Below are positions 7,545 to 17,000 of a stretch of DNA of 64,000 bases, one piece after another. The notes under the pieces were generated by a model. That model was not told the DNA's origin and ran no database searches. It was given only the letters and a program-made list of their open reading frames with translations. Position 1 is the first letter of the stretch; each line of letters starts with the position of its first letter. The DNA comes from Novosphingobium jiangmenense. GTDB taxonomy: Bacteria; Pseudomonadota; Alphaproteobacteria; Sphingomonadales; Sphingomonadaceae. The translations under genes were made by a program, and so were the position numbers. The DNA is taken from positions 62,001 to 126,000 of the forward strand of contig NZ_JADQDC010000006.1 of the NCBI RefSeq assembly GCF_015694345.1, written 5' to 3'.

Positions 7545-9316
7545 AGCTGGCTCGCGCCAAGAAGTTCACGCTGCTCACGCTTGCGACCTCGTCGCTTGGG
7601 CTTTCCGCTGTCCCGGCTCATGCCAACAGCGCAGCGGTCGACTATTTCCGCGGCCGCGCCGATCGCACCGCCGTGCCCTCACTGCTGAGCGCGGACGACC
7701 GCTCCTACTACAAGAGCCTGTTCTCCGCGATCGAGCGTGAGGACTGGACGCAGGTCCAGACGCTGTTCGCCCAACGCGCCGATGGCCCGCTCCACACCGT
7801 CGCCCGCGCGCAGTACATGCTCGCCGCCACTTCACCCAAGGCAGAGCTGGCGCCGATCACTGACGTTCTGGCCAAGGCCCCGGACCTGCCGTGGGCGGAA
7901 CAGCTCGGCCGCCTCGCCCTCAAGCGCGGTGCCACGGAAATCCCGGCCCTGCCGCAGGCGCAGCGCCTCGTCACCCTGCCCAACGTCTCCAAGCGCATCA
8001 AGCCGCGCTCGATCGACGATGGCACGATGCCCGCAACCGTCGCTGCCGCGATTCAGGACCGCATCAAGTTTGACGACCCCGTCGGAGCGCGCGTGCTGCT
8101 CGATGGCGTCGACGCCACGCTTTCCCCCGATGCCCGCGCCGAATGGCGGCAGAAGGTCGGCTGGGCCTTCTACATCGAGAACGACGACGCTACCGCCCGC
8201 GCTCTCTCGCTGACCGCCGCCGAAGGCACCGGCCCTTGGGTCTCCGAAGCCTACTGGACCGCAGGTCTTGCCAGCTGGCGCTTGAGCGATTGCCTTGCCG
8301 CCGCCGATTCGTTCGAGAAGACCGCCGGTTCCGCGCAAAACGACGAACTCGCCTCGGCCGCCCACTACTGGGCCAGCCGCGCCTGGCTGCGCTGCCGCAA
8401 GCCCGAGAAGGTCTCGCTCTCGCTGCGCAACGCCGCGCGCTTCCGCGAAACGCTCTACGGCATGATGGCCGCCGAAGCTCTCGGCATGCGCGAAAGCGCC
8501 CCCCCGGTCGCCCCGGACTTCTCGCAGAACGACTGGCAGCAACTGCGCGACGTGCCCAACATCCGCACCGCCGTTCAGCTTGCCGAGATCGGCGAGGATG
8601 GTCTTGCCGACGAAATCCTGCGCCACCAGGCCCGCATCGGCGCACCCGGGCAATACGCCCCGCTCTCGCGCCTCGCCCGCGATCTCGGCCTGCCCTCCAC
8701 CCAGCTGTGGATGGCCTACAACGCCCCTGCCGGCGCGCGCCCGGACGAAGCCGCACGCTTCCCCGCGCCGAAGTGGACTCCGGCCACCGGCTGGAAGGTC
8801 GATCCCGCGCTGCTCTTCGCCCATTCGCTGCAGGAATCGAACTTCCGCACCGCAGTCACCAGCCCGGCGGGCGCCAAGGGCCTGATGCAGGTCCGCCCCG
8901 GCACAGCCAAGGATATGGCACGTGTCGATCCGCTCATGGCCGGGCGCGATCGCCAGCTCGATCTGCCCGACGTGAACCTCGCGTTCGGCCAGCAGTATCT
9001 GCAGCAGCTCCGCGATTCCGAAGCCACGCAGGGCCTCCTGCCGAAGGTCATGGCCGCCTACAACGCCGGCCCCCTGCCGATCTCGCGCTGGAACACCGAA
9101 ATCCGCGGCGGCAACGATCCGCTGCTGTGGATGGAATCGATTCCCTACTGGGAAACGCGCGGCTACGTCTCGATCGTCATGCGCAATTACTGGATGTACG
9201 AGAAGCAGGCGGGTGGCCCGTCCGAAAGCCGCATGGGCCTCGTCCAGGGCATGTGGCCCAAGTTCCCCGGCCTGTCCGGCGCTGAAAACGTGAGGATCGC
9301 ATCGCGTGGCAATTGA
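7520..9316 (+). CDS. soluble lytic murein transglycosylase
   Basis: This Slt70-like enzyme cleaves the MurNAc-GlcNAc bond of peptidoglycan in the periplasm to form anhydro ends. About 598 residues: a signal-like N terminus (FTLLTLATSSLGLSAVPAHA), a long helical repeat domain, and a C-terminal SLT domain. The catalytic glutamate is in HSLQESNFRT (Glu439 from this start), followed by GAKGLMQVRPGTA and VMAAYNAGP. ATG 7520 overlaps the upstream glycosylase-like gene by 25 bp; TTG 7541, which forms TTGA with the upstream stop, is a good alternative. It overlaps moaB by 11 bp. Confidence 0.93.
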   Translation: MDGDRNDLKLARAKKFTLLTLATSSLGLSAVPAHANSAAVDYFRGRADRTAVPSLLSADDRSYYKSLFSAIEREDWTQVQTLFAQRADGPLHTVARAQYMLAATSPKAELAPITDVLAKAPDLPWAEQLGRLALKRGATEIPALPQAQRLVTLPNVSKRIKPRSIDDGTMPATVAAAIQDRIKFDDPVGARVLLDGVDATLSPDARAEWRQKVGWAFYIENDDATARALSLTAAEGTGPWVSEAYWTAGLASWRLSDCLAAADSFEKTAGSAQNDELASAAHYWASRAWLRCRKPEKVSLSLRNAARFRETLYGMMAAEALGMRESAPPVAPDFSQNDWQQLRDVPNIRTAVQLAEIGEDGLADEILRHQARIGAPGQYAPLSRLARDLGLPSTQLWMAYNAPAGARPDEAARFPAPKWTPATGWKVDPALLFAHSLQESNFRTAVTSPAGAKGLMQVRPGTAKDMARVDPLMAGRDRQLDLPDVNLAFGQQYLQQLRDSEATQGLLPKVMAAYNAGPLPISRWNTEIRGGNDPLLWMESIPYWETRGYVSIVMRNYWMYEKQAGGPSESRMGLVQGMWPKFPGLSGAENVRIASRGN

Positions 9317-9833
9317 TACTTCGCGCGAGTTCAAGCCGATCAACATTGCCCTGCTGACCGTCTCCGACACGCGTGGCCCCGCCGAGGACACCTCGGGCGA
9401 TATCCTCGCCGAACGGATCAAGGCCAAGGGCCACAAGCTCGCCGCCCGTGCCATGGAAAAAGACGATGCCGACCGCATCGCCAGCCGCCTCAACAACTGG
9501 ATCGACGACCGCAGCGTAGACGCGGTGATCATCACCGGCGGCACCGGCCTCACCGGGCGCGACGTCACCCCCGAAGCGCTTGACCGCGTGAAGACGCGCG
9601 ACATCCCCGGCTTCGGCGAGCTGTTCCGCTGGCTCTCCTACAAGACCATCGGCACCAGCACGATCCAGTCGCGCGCCTGCGCCGTGGTCGCACGCGGCAC
9701 CTATATCTTCGCCCTGCCCGGCTCGAACGGCGCGGTAAAGGACGGCTGGGACGGCATCCTCGACGAACAGCTCGACAGCCGCAACCGCCCCTGCAACTTC
9801 GTCGAACTGATGCCGAGGTTGCTGGAAAAGTAG
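9306..9833 (+). CDS. moaB: molybdenum cofactor biosynthesis protein B
   Basis: The 175-residue protein is a MoaB/Mog-fold protein that helps form adenylylated molybdopterin. The visible signatures are NIALLTVSDTRG near the N terminus, the nucleotide-binding ITGGTGLTGRDVTPEA, and FALPGSNGAVKDGW towards the end. It starts at GTG 9306 inside the end of the transglycosylase gene, so the two are translationally coupled. No other molybdopterin genes are seen in the window. Confidence 0.93.
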   Translation: MAIDTSREFKPINIALLTVSDTRGPAEDTSGDILAERIKAKGHKLAARAMEKDDADRIASRLNNWIDDRSVDAVIITGGTGLTGRDVTPEALDRVKTRDIPGFGELFRWLSYKTIGTSTIQSRACAVVARGTYIFALPGSNGAVKDGWDGILDEQLDSRNRPCNFVELMPRLLEK

Positions 9834-9885
9834 GCTTTTCCAAAGCGCCCTTGCCTTTTCGTTCCACTTATGTTCCAACCCCGCC

Positions 9886-10953
9886 ATGGCTATCCACGGC
9901 AGAGGAGCTCAGTCCGCAAAAGTCCCCACCCGCTTCGGCCTCGCCACACGCGAGGCGGATGGCGACTGGCTGGACGCGCGCGAGGATATCGACGGTCTCG
10001 GTCCGAAACTACGCACTACCGTCACCGAGGAACACCCCCGCTCGATCCTCACTTTCAACCGTTCGCCAGACATCCCGTTCGATCGCTCGGTAAACGCCTA
10101 CAGAGGCTGCGAGCACGGCTGCGTCTATTGCTACGCCCGCCCGACCCATGCCTGGCATGACCTATCGCCGGGTCTGGATTTCGAGACGAAGCTCTTTGCC
10201 AAGCCCGATGCCGCCAAGCTCCTGCGCGAAACGCTGGCAAAGCCTGCCTACACACCAGCCCCCATCGCCATGGGAACCAACACCGATCCCTATCAGCCAA
10301 TCGAAGGCCGCTATCGTATCACTCGGCAGGTGCTCGAACTTTGCCTCGAACTGCGCCACCCCGTCACCATCACCACCAAGTCGGCCCGCGTGCTCGACGA
10401 TCTCGATCTCCTTGCCGAACTCGCCCGCCACAACCTCACCGCCGTCGGCATTTCAGTGACCAGCCTCGATCCCCGCCTGTCCGGTCTGCTCGAACCGCGC
10501 GCCAGCGCCCCGGCCAAGCGTCTGGATGCACTCGAAAAACTCGTCGCGGCGGGCGTCCCGACCCACGTGTCGGTCGCCCCGGTCATCCCGTCGATCACCG
10601 ACCAGTTCATCGAAGGGATTCTCGAAGCCGCTGCTGAGCGCGGCGTGCGCTCGGCCAGCTGGATCATGCTGCGCCTGCCTCACGAAGTCGCCCCGCTGTT
10701 CCGCGAATGGCTGGACACCCACTTCCCCGACCGCGCGGCCAAAGTCATGGCCATCGTCCAGTCCGTTCGCGGCGGCAAGGATAACGACGCACAGTTCTTC
10801 ACCCGCATGAAGCCCAACGGCGTCTGGGCCGACCTCCTCCGCACCCGCTTCCGCGTCGCCTGCCGCAAGCACGGCATCGGCAAGGCCCACATCGATCTCG
10901 ACTGCACCCGGTTCCGCAAACCCAGTCCCAACGGCCAACTCGATCTGTTCTGA
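9886..10953 (+). CDS. PA0069-family radical SAM protein
   Basis: A 355-residue radical SAM protein with the cluster motif CEHGCVYC (Cys75, Cys79, Cys82). The surrounding NAYRGCEHGCVYCYARPTH and the following MGTNTDPYQPIE and ITTKSARVLDDLDLL are typical of the PA0069/Rv2578c family, distantly related to spore photoproduct lyase. The substrate is not established for the family. The start ATG 9886 follows moaB by 52 bp on the same strand, so they may share a transcript. The gene ends just before the large repeat-rich intergenic region. Confidence 0.9.
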   Translation: MAIHGRGAQSAKVPTRFGLATREADGDWLDAREDIDGLGPKLRTTVTEEHPRSILTFNRSPDIPFDRSVNAYRGCEHGCVYCYARPTHAWHDLSPGLDFETKLFAKPDAAKLLRETLAKPAYTPAPIAMGTNTDPYQPIEGRYRITRQVLELCLELRHPVTITTKSARVLDDLDLLAELARHNLTAVGISVTSLDPRLSGLLEPRASAPAKRLDALEKLVAAGVPTHVSVAPVIPSITDQFIEGILEAAAERGVRSASWIMLRLPHEVAPLFREWLDTHFPDRAAKVMAIVQSVRGGKDNDAQFFTRMKPNGVWADLLRTRFRVACRKHGIGKAHIDLDCTRFRKPSPNGQLDLF

Positions 10954-10979
10954 TCCTCGTCCACGTCATCCCAACTCCT

Positions 10980-11082
10980 TCGTCATTCCCGCGCAGGCGG
11001 GAATCCAGCCACAAGCCAACACCGTCGCCCCGCGACGTCAAACCTTGTGCCATCTGGATTCCCGCCTGCGCGGGAATGACGA
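10980..11082. repeat. inverted pair of a dispersed GC-rich palindrome
   Basis: Two copies face each other: CGTCATTCCCGCGCAGGCGG at 10981 and, about 60 bp on, a segment containing ATTCCCGCCTGCGCGGGAAT and ending GACG near 11082. Each copy is itself a palindrome around CCCGCGCAGGCGGG, and together they form a longer fold-back. The left copy begins 28 bp after the radical SAM stop codon, so the structure may also end that transcript; there is no T-run. Confidence 0.85.
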
Positions 11083-11100
11083 GGTGTGTGGGCGAGCACC

Positions 11101-11130
11101 TTGACAAAACGAACCATATAGGTTATATGC
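11101..11130 (+). promoter_or_regulatory. strong sigma70-like promoter
   Basis: TTGACA at about 11101-11106 is followed after 16 bp by TTATAT at about 11123-11128. The -35 is a perfect consensus, unusual in this GC-rich window. No protein-coding frame with a ribosome binding site follows on this strand, which suggests it drives a non-coding transcript beginning near 11135. Confidence 0.6.
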
Positions 11131-11134
11131 CCCA

Positions 11135-11420
11135 CCACAGGTCAGGAGAGGGCAAAAGGCCATCCCGCTCCTCTCCCTTCGGACGCTGACACATCGTGAA
11201 GGCCTCCGGCGCGATCGGTGCGGCAGGTACTCACGGGTTCAATGCGGGGCGTAAAGCCCAGGACCCACCGGGCAATCCCTGCCGTTACCCAAGGACAGAC
11301 AGGACACCCCAGGGCTGATAGCACGGCGCCGAACCCTGAGCGACGCTGCGGATGCGGAACCCGCCATGATTGTGCGACTTGTCAGCACAAACGACAGGTT
11401 CTTTTCACGCAGCCGCTTGC
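11135..11420 (+). ncRNA. candidate structured non-coding RNA, family not recognised
   Basis: Downstream of the promoter the sequence folds in several places. GGAGAGG near 11144 pairs with CCTCTCC near 11173; CGGCAGG near 11221 pairs with CCTGCCG near 11278 and encloses GGGCGTAAAGCCC; CAGGG near 11309 pairs with CCCTG near 11334 around CGGCGCCG. I compared it from memory with RNase P RNA, tmRNA, 6S RNA and SRP RNA, and none of their conserved cores is present. The 3' end near the TTCTTTTC at about 11399-11406 is a guess. A minus-strand frame at 11142-11324 also exists but has no ribosome binding site I trust. Confidence 0.4.
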
Positions 11421-11423
11421 CAG

Positions 11424-11639
11424 AAGCCAAGGCAGCCCGCGAGCCGCTGCCACAGCTTCGTCCTCTCACATATGTCCGCCCTCAGGCTGAGCCGACAAGG
11501 GGTCCGGAACCGCCCCCCGGCCATTCGCAACCGGTCCCGCGCCCTCCCCGCGCGTGCCGCAACGGCGCCGCACCGGTCGCGCGATCTGTGCTTATCCCTC
11601 CGGCGTAACCGTCCGCACTCGCCAGCGGATGAGCCCTCA
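11424..11639. other. intergenic stretch with no feature recognised
   Basis: I see no convincing gene, promoter or repeat here. Open frames on both strands are low-complexity Pro/Arg-rich readings of GC-rich DNA without ribosome binding sites. It could be the remainder of a longer transcript from the promoter upstream. Confidence 0.5.
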
Positions 11640-11775
11640 TATCGCGTATCCGCGATACCCACCCCCAACCCCTCCCGCCTGCGGGAGGGGAGACCTTCAG
11701 CCCTCCCGCAAGCGGGAGGGCCGCGAGACTTGGGTCACGAGGTGACCCTTAGTCGCAGCGGGGTGGGCAAAAGAC
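11637..11775. repeat. REP-like cluster of three hairpins
   Basis: ATCGCG-TATC-CGCGAT near 11640 is followed by CCCTCCCGCCTGCGGGAGGG near 11671 and CCCTCCCGCAAGCGGGAGGG near 11701, then CTTGGGTCACGAGGTGACC and GCAGCGGGGTGGGC. The two adjacent GC-rich hairpins and the tail resemble the repetitive extragenic palindromes found in many sphingomonad genomes. It lies between the RNA candidate and the next repeat. Confidence 0.75.
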
Positions 11776-11789
11776 GCAACGCCTGAATG

Positions 11790-11922
11790 ATCTCACGCAA
11801 AGCCGCGAAGACGCAAAGAGGCCGCGCCCGCCGCAGGCGTACCACAGCCCAGCGCAATCTGATCCACACGCACCCTCACCGCAAAGCGCAACACCTTCGC
11901 GTCTTCGCGGCTTTGCGTGAGT
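11790..11922. repeat. MITE-like repeat, short copy (inner arms only)
   Basis: The left arm TCTCACGCAAAGCCGCGAAG and right arm GCGGCTTTGCGTGAG are inverted repeats built from the same CGCAAAGACGC words as the full-length copies at 17691-17926 and 34105-34350. The outer GTTTCGCGCAGAGGC ends are missing, so this is a truncated or ancestral form. Confidence 0.8.
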
Positions 11923-11951
11923 ATCAGAAATCACAGCCTCCCCGCGAAGAC

Positions 11952-12371
11952 CTAAGCCCCCCGAAACCGGATCAACCGGCTGTCCGCCACCGCCGCCGTG
12001 CGATGCGGCAGCGCCTCGCGCGCATAGACCTCATCCTTCACCATCGCGAAGAACGCGCCGGCATTTGGATAGCCCATCACGAAAGCCTCGTCCCATTCGC
12101 CCTGCGGCCCGGTGACCACGCATTCCATCGGCGCCTGCCACACCATCGCCGCGCCCGAATCCTTCACCAGAGCCTGAAACGCATCCTTGTAGATTGCATA
12201 GGCCTCCCGCCCCGTCAGGCCCTTGCCATGGTTCGGATGCCCTTCGGGATACTCGGCCAGATCGCGGAACTTGATCAGGTTGAGCATGTGCAGCGGCGTA
12301 TCGCGCGGCAGCGACTTGAAGACCTCGAAGTTCTCGCGGCTCGGGTCGATGTAGACTTCGCCTCCGCTCAC
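11952..12371 (-). CDS. DUF1330 domain protein
   Basis: A 139-residue DUF1330 family protein of the dimeric alpha-beta barrel type. Typical family segments are MLNLIKFRDLA around residue 29, GREAYAIYKDAF, FVMGYPNAGAFFAMVKD and the C-terminal HRTAAVADSRLIRF. GTG 12371 overlaps the acyl-CoA ligase stop as GTGA; a longer frame upstream is ligase shadow. The coupling to a ligase suggests a part in a degradation route for a carboxylic acid, but the reaction is unknown. Confidence 0.85.
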   Translation of the reverse strand: MSGGEVYIDPSRENFEVFKSLPRDTPLHMLNLIKFRDLAEYPEGHPNHGKGLTGREAYAIYKDAFQALVKDSGAAMVWQAPMECVVTGPQGEWDEAFVMGYPNAGAFFAMVKDEVYAREALPHRTAAVADSRLIRFRGA

Positions 12372-13996
12372 GCCACCTTGTCCCAGGCAAAGTCGCGGAA
12401 CTGGTCGCGCAGGTCCTTCTTGCTGATCTTGCCGGTGCCGGTGTGCGGGATCTCGTCGACGAACACCACCGCATCGGGCACCCACCACTTCGCCACCACG
12501 CCGCCCAGGAAGCTGCGGATCTCCTCCTGGTTGCATTCCATCCCCGGCTTCTTCACCACGACCAGCAAGGGCCGCTCGTCCCACTTGGGGTGATAGACGC
12601 CGATTGCCGCCGCCTCGCTCACCGCCGGATGGCCGATCGCCGCGTTCTCCAGTTCGACCGAACTGATCCATTCACCGCCTGACTTGATCACGTCCTTGGT
12701 CCGGTCGGTCAGCTGCAGCGTACCATCGCCATGGATCACGCCGACATCGCCGGTGTCGAACCACTGCCCGGCGACGACCGCATCCTTCTCCGCCTTGAAG
12801 TAGCGCTTCACGATCCACGGACCCCGCACCTGCAACGCCCCTGCCGTCACGCCATCACGCGGCAGCACCTTCTCAGGGTCATCGAGATCGACGCAGCGGA
12901 TTTCCACCCCGAACGGCGGCCGCCCCTGCATTGCCTTGACGGTGACCTGCTCGTCGAACGAAAGCTCGTCCCAGTTCCATGTCTCGGCCCCGGTCGTGCC
13001 GATGGGCGAGGTTTCGGTCATCCCCCAGGCATGCGCCACGCGACGCCCGGCGCGCATGAACCGCTCGATCATCGCGCGCGGCATGGCCGAACCGCCGGTA
13101 ACGATGGTCTGCAGGCTCGGCGGAATTTCGCCGCCGTTGTGCGCGTCGACATGTTGCAACAACGCCAGCCACACCGTCGGCACGCCGGCCGAGCAGGTGA
13201 CCTTCTCGCGGTTCATCAACTCGCACAGCACGGCACCGTCATTCACCGCCGAATAAACGAACTTCGCCCCGGCCGCCGCGCCAGCCCAAGGCAGGCCCCA
13301 GCTTGCCGCGTGGAACATCGGCACGATCGGCAGCATGACCGAGCGGCAATCCATGCCGAACACCGGCGGGCTGATCGCGCTCAGCGCATGGAGCATGGTC
13401 GAGCGATGCTCGTAGAGCACGCCCTTGGGATTGCCGGTGGTGCCGCTGGTGTAGCACAGCATGCACGGATCGCGCTCGTCACCGTCGTGCCATTCGGCTT
13501 GGCCGTCCTCACCCGAAATCCACTCCTCGAAGTGCAGCGCCGGTTCGCTGCTGTCGAAGCAGATGTAGTGCTCGACCGTCGGCCAGCGCGCCTTCATGCG
13601 CTCCACGATCGGCGCCCACTGCCGGTCGAACAGCATCACCCGGTCTTCGGCGTGATTGACGATGTATTCGAGCTGATCGTCAAACAGACGCGGGTTGAGC
13701 GTGTGGAGAATGCCGCCGACGCCCACGGCGCCATACCACGAAACAAGATGCCGGTGATGGTTCATCGCCAGCGTCGCAATCCGGTCGCCCGGCTGAATGC
13801 CGAGCTTGCGCAGGGCCTGCGTCATGCGCAGCGCGTCGTGACGGATACCGGCCCAGTTGGTCCGCGTCTCGCTGCCATCGGCCCAGCGGCTGACGATCTC
13901 GCGGGCACCGTGTTCGCGCGCAGCGTGATCGATCAGATGTGTGACCCGCAGCTTCCAGTCCTGCATCGCGCCCAAGGTCTGTCGAAGCTGCTGCAT
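12368..13996 (-). CDS. medium/long-chain fatty acid-CoA ligase (AMP-forming)
   Basis: The 542-residue enzyme belongs to the acyl-adenylate superfamily and should activate a fatty or aryl-alkyl acid to its CoA thioester via an AMP intermediate. The phosphate-binding motif CYTSGTTGNPKGV is at about 181-193; later motifs are HAWGMTETSP, the hinge DWFDTGD-like QWFDTGDVGVI, and LTDRTKDVIKSGGEWISS. The catalytic lysine region is GTGKISKKDLR near the C terminus. The sequence is closest in style to AlkK-type medium-chain ligases. It is followed without a gap by the DUF1330 gene. Confidence 0.92.
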   Translation of the reverse strand: MQQLRQTLGAMQDWKLRVTHLIDHAAREHGAREIVSRWADGSETRTNWAGIRHDALRMTQALRKLGIQPGDRIATLAMNHHRHLVSWYGAVGVGGILHTLNPRLFDDQLEYIVNHAEDRVMLFDRQWAPIVERMKARWPTVEHYICFDSSEPALHFEEWISGEDGQAEWHDGDERDPCMLCYTSGTTGNPKGVLYEHRSTMLHALSAISPPVFGMDCRSVMLPIVPMFHAASWGLPWAGAAAGAKFVYSAVNDGAVLCELMNREKVTCSAGVPTVWLALLQHVDAHNGGEIPPSLQTIVTGGSAMPRAMIERFMRAGRRVAHAWGMTETSPIGTTGAETWNWDELSFDEQVTVKAMQGRPPFGVEIRCVDLDDPEKVLPRDGVTAGALQVRGPWIVKRYFKAEKDAVVAGQWFDTGDVGVIHGDGTLQLTDRTKDVIKSGGEWISSVELENAAIGHPAVSEAAAIGVYHPKWDERPLLVVVKKPGMECNQEEIRSFLGGVVAKWWVPDAVVFVDEIPHTGTGKISKKDLRDQFRDFAWDKVA

Positions 13997-14016
13997 CTCT
14001 CTCTCCGTTGGCTCTG

Positions 14017-17000
14017 TTATTCGACCAGCCGCAGATGCCTTTCCGGTCTTGCGGTCAGGGCGACATTGGCGAGTCCTTCTATGGGAATCAATCGCTCGAT
14101 TAAGTCGCTGTCCAGTTTAAAATCATTGCCGAGCCGGACGAGCGGCTCCTTCGGCCCACCGGTCCGCAGCCGCGCCAGCACTTCGCCGGTGCCGCCGGAC
14201 CCACGGGGCAGCAGCATCGCCAGTTCCGTGATCGCCTCGGGCTTGCTCACTTCCAGCTTGAGCATCATCCGCGACGAACTCGTCACCGAAGCCAGCGGCC
14301 GCGCCCCGCGCACTGTCACGCGCGGCGGTTCGTCCGGATTGGGCCGGTCGAGTTCGACGTTGAGCAGCACGCAAGTCCCGTCGCGCGCCCACTGCTGGAA
14401 GGGTTCGACCAGGCTTTCCTCGAAGCACGAAGCCGAGAACAGCCCCGAACTGTCGGAGAAGTCCGCCATGACGAAGTCCTTGCCCTTCTTCGTCTTGCGC
14501 TTCTGCACGTTCTCCACCAGCGCCGCCATGACCGCGCCCGAACGCCCGCCCGGCTCGCCGCTGCTGGTCATCAGGCTGCCATAGGAGCGCGCGCCATTGG
14601 CCGAGGCGACCGCGCGATATTCCTCCACCGGATGCGCGGCGAAATAGAACCCGAAGTTCTCGCGCTCCGCCGCCATCTGGTCGGCCCGGCTCCACGGCTT
14701 CGTCTCGGCCAGACGCGTTGCGGGCGTGGCGTGGTCATCCCCGCCGAACAGACCGCCCTGCCCCGACGTGCGCGAGCGCGCCGCTTCGTCCGCCACCGCC
14801 ATCAGCAGTTCGGCATTGGCGATCACCTGCGCCCGGTTCGGTTCGAGGCAATCCAGTGCCCCGCCCGCCGCCAGCGCTTCCAGCTGCCGCCGGTTCATCG
14901 ATCCTGCCGGGATGCGCCGGAACAGGTCGTCGAGCGAGGCATAGGGCCCGTTCGCCTCGCGCTCCTCGACGATCTGTTCCATCGCCTTTTCGCCGACGTT
15001 CCTCAGGCCGGCCAGCGCATAGCGCACGGCAAACCCGTCGCTGATCCGCTCCACGGTGAACTCGGCCTCGGAATGATTGATGTCCGGCCCGGCCAGCGCC
15101 ACGCCGTTGCGGCGCATATCGTCGACGAAGACCGAGAGCTTTTCCGACTGGTGCATGTCGAAGCACATCGAGGCCGCATAGAACTCGTGCGGATAGTGCG
15201 TCTTCAGCCACGCCGTCTGGTACGCCAGCAGGGCATAGGCGGCAGCGTGGGACTTGTTGAAGCCATAGCCTGCGAACTTGTCGATCAAGTCGAACAGCTC
15301 GTTGGCCTTGGCCGCGGGAATGTCGGACACGGTCTTGCAGCCATCGACGAAGCGCTGGCGCTGCGCGTCCATCTCGGCCTGAACCTTCTTGCCCATCGCG
15401 CGGCGCAGCAGGTCGGCGTCGCCCAGCGAATAGCCCGCCAGGATCTGCGCGGCCTGCATGACCTGTTCCTGATAGACGAAGATCCCGTAAGTCTCGGCGA
15501 GAATGCCCGCCAGCTTCTCGTGCGGGTACTCGATGCTTTCGAGGCCATTCTTGCGCCGACCGAACAGCGGGATGTTGTCCATCGGGCCGGGGCGATAGAG
15601 CGAGACGAGCGCGATGATGTCGCCGAAGTTGGTCGGCTTCACCGCCGCCAGCGTACGCCGCATGCCTTCGGATTCCAGCTGGAACACGCCGACTGTGTCG
15701 CCCGATTGCAGCAGCTTGTAGGTCTGCTCGTCATCCCAGGCGAGCGCCGACAGATCGATGCTGATCCCGCGCTTGGCCATCAGGTCCACCGCCTTGCGCA
15801 GCACCGACAGCGTCTTGAGGCCGAGAAAGTCGAACTTCACCAGCCCAGCATCCTCGACATGCTTCATGTCGAACTGCGTCACCGGCATGTCCGAGCGCGG
15901 ATCGCGGTAGAGCGGCACCAGCTGCGCCAGCGGCCGGTCGCCGATGACCACGCCGGCTGCGTGGGTCGAACTGTTGCGCGGCAGGCCTTCCAGCTGCATC
16001 GCAAGGTCGATCAGCCGCTTGACCTCGGGATCTCTGTCGTACTCGCGCTTGAGTTCAGCCACGCCATTCAACGCGCGCGGCAGTGGCCACGGGTCGGTCG
16101 GATGGTTCGGCACCATCTTGCACAGGCGGTCGGTCTGGCCATAGCTCATCTGCAGAATGCGCCCGGTATCGCGCAGCACGGCGCGGGCCTTGAGCTTGCC
16201 GAAGGTGATGATCTGCGCGACGTGGTCCAGCCCGTACTTGCGCTGGACATAGCGGATCACCTCGCCACGCCGGGTTTCGCAGAAGTCGATATCGAAGTCC
16301 GGCATCGAGACGCGTTCCGGGTTGAGGAAGCGTTCGAACAGCAGGCCCAGCTTGATCGGATCGAGGTCGGTGATGGTAAGCGCCCAGGCCACCAGCGAAC
16401 CTGCCCCGGATCCGCGCCCCGGCCCCACCGGAATGTCGTTCTCCTTGGCCCACTTGATGAAGTCGGCCACGATCAGGAAGTAGCCGCCAAAGCCCATGCG
16501 GTTGATGATCGCGATCTCGAACTCTAACCGCTTGCGGTAATCGAGGACTTCCTCCCACACCCCGGCAACGTTGAGCTGCGGATAGTCCGCAGCGTCTGGC
16601 TCGGCATCCGGGCCCAAGCACAGCACCCGCTCCAGTTCGCCGTGCGCTGCCTCGGGGTAATATGGCTTCAACCGCAGGACGAGGCCCTTGCGGCTGTCCT
16701 CGGCGCACATCCGCGCCTCGCCTTCCTGGTCGCCGGCGAGGCTCGGCAGGATCGGCTTGCGCTTGGGCGGCATTACCGCGCAGCGTTGCGCCACGACGAG
16801 CGTGTTGGCCAGCGCCTCGGGGAGATCCTTGAAAATCTCCTCCATCACCGGCGCCGGCTTGATCCACCACTCCTTGCTCGAACGCGGACGGTCGGCGCTG
16901 TCGACATGGGTGCTACTGGCGATGCACAGCATGGCATCGTGTGCGTCATAGAACCCGCGCTCGGCAAAACAGGCGGGATTGGTCGCCACCAGCGGCAGAT

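Noticed and set aside
11135..11420. tmRNA, RNase P, 6S or SRP RNA
   Set aside because: None of the conserved cores I remember (tag peptide codons, GAGGAAAGUCCGGGC, GGUCAGGUCCGGAAGG) is present.
11787..12593. 268-codon plus-strand frame across the repeat and DUF1330 gene
   Set aside because: It reads through repeat arms and the antisense of a clear DUF1330 gene.
14632..16527. 631-codon plus-strand frame opposite dnaE
   Set aside because: Shadow of dnaE in GC-rich DNA; no ribosome site or family signature.
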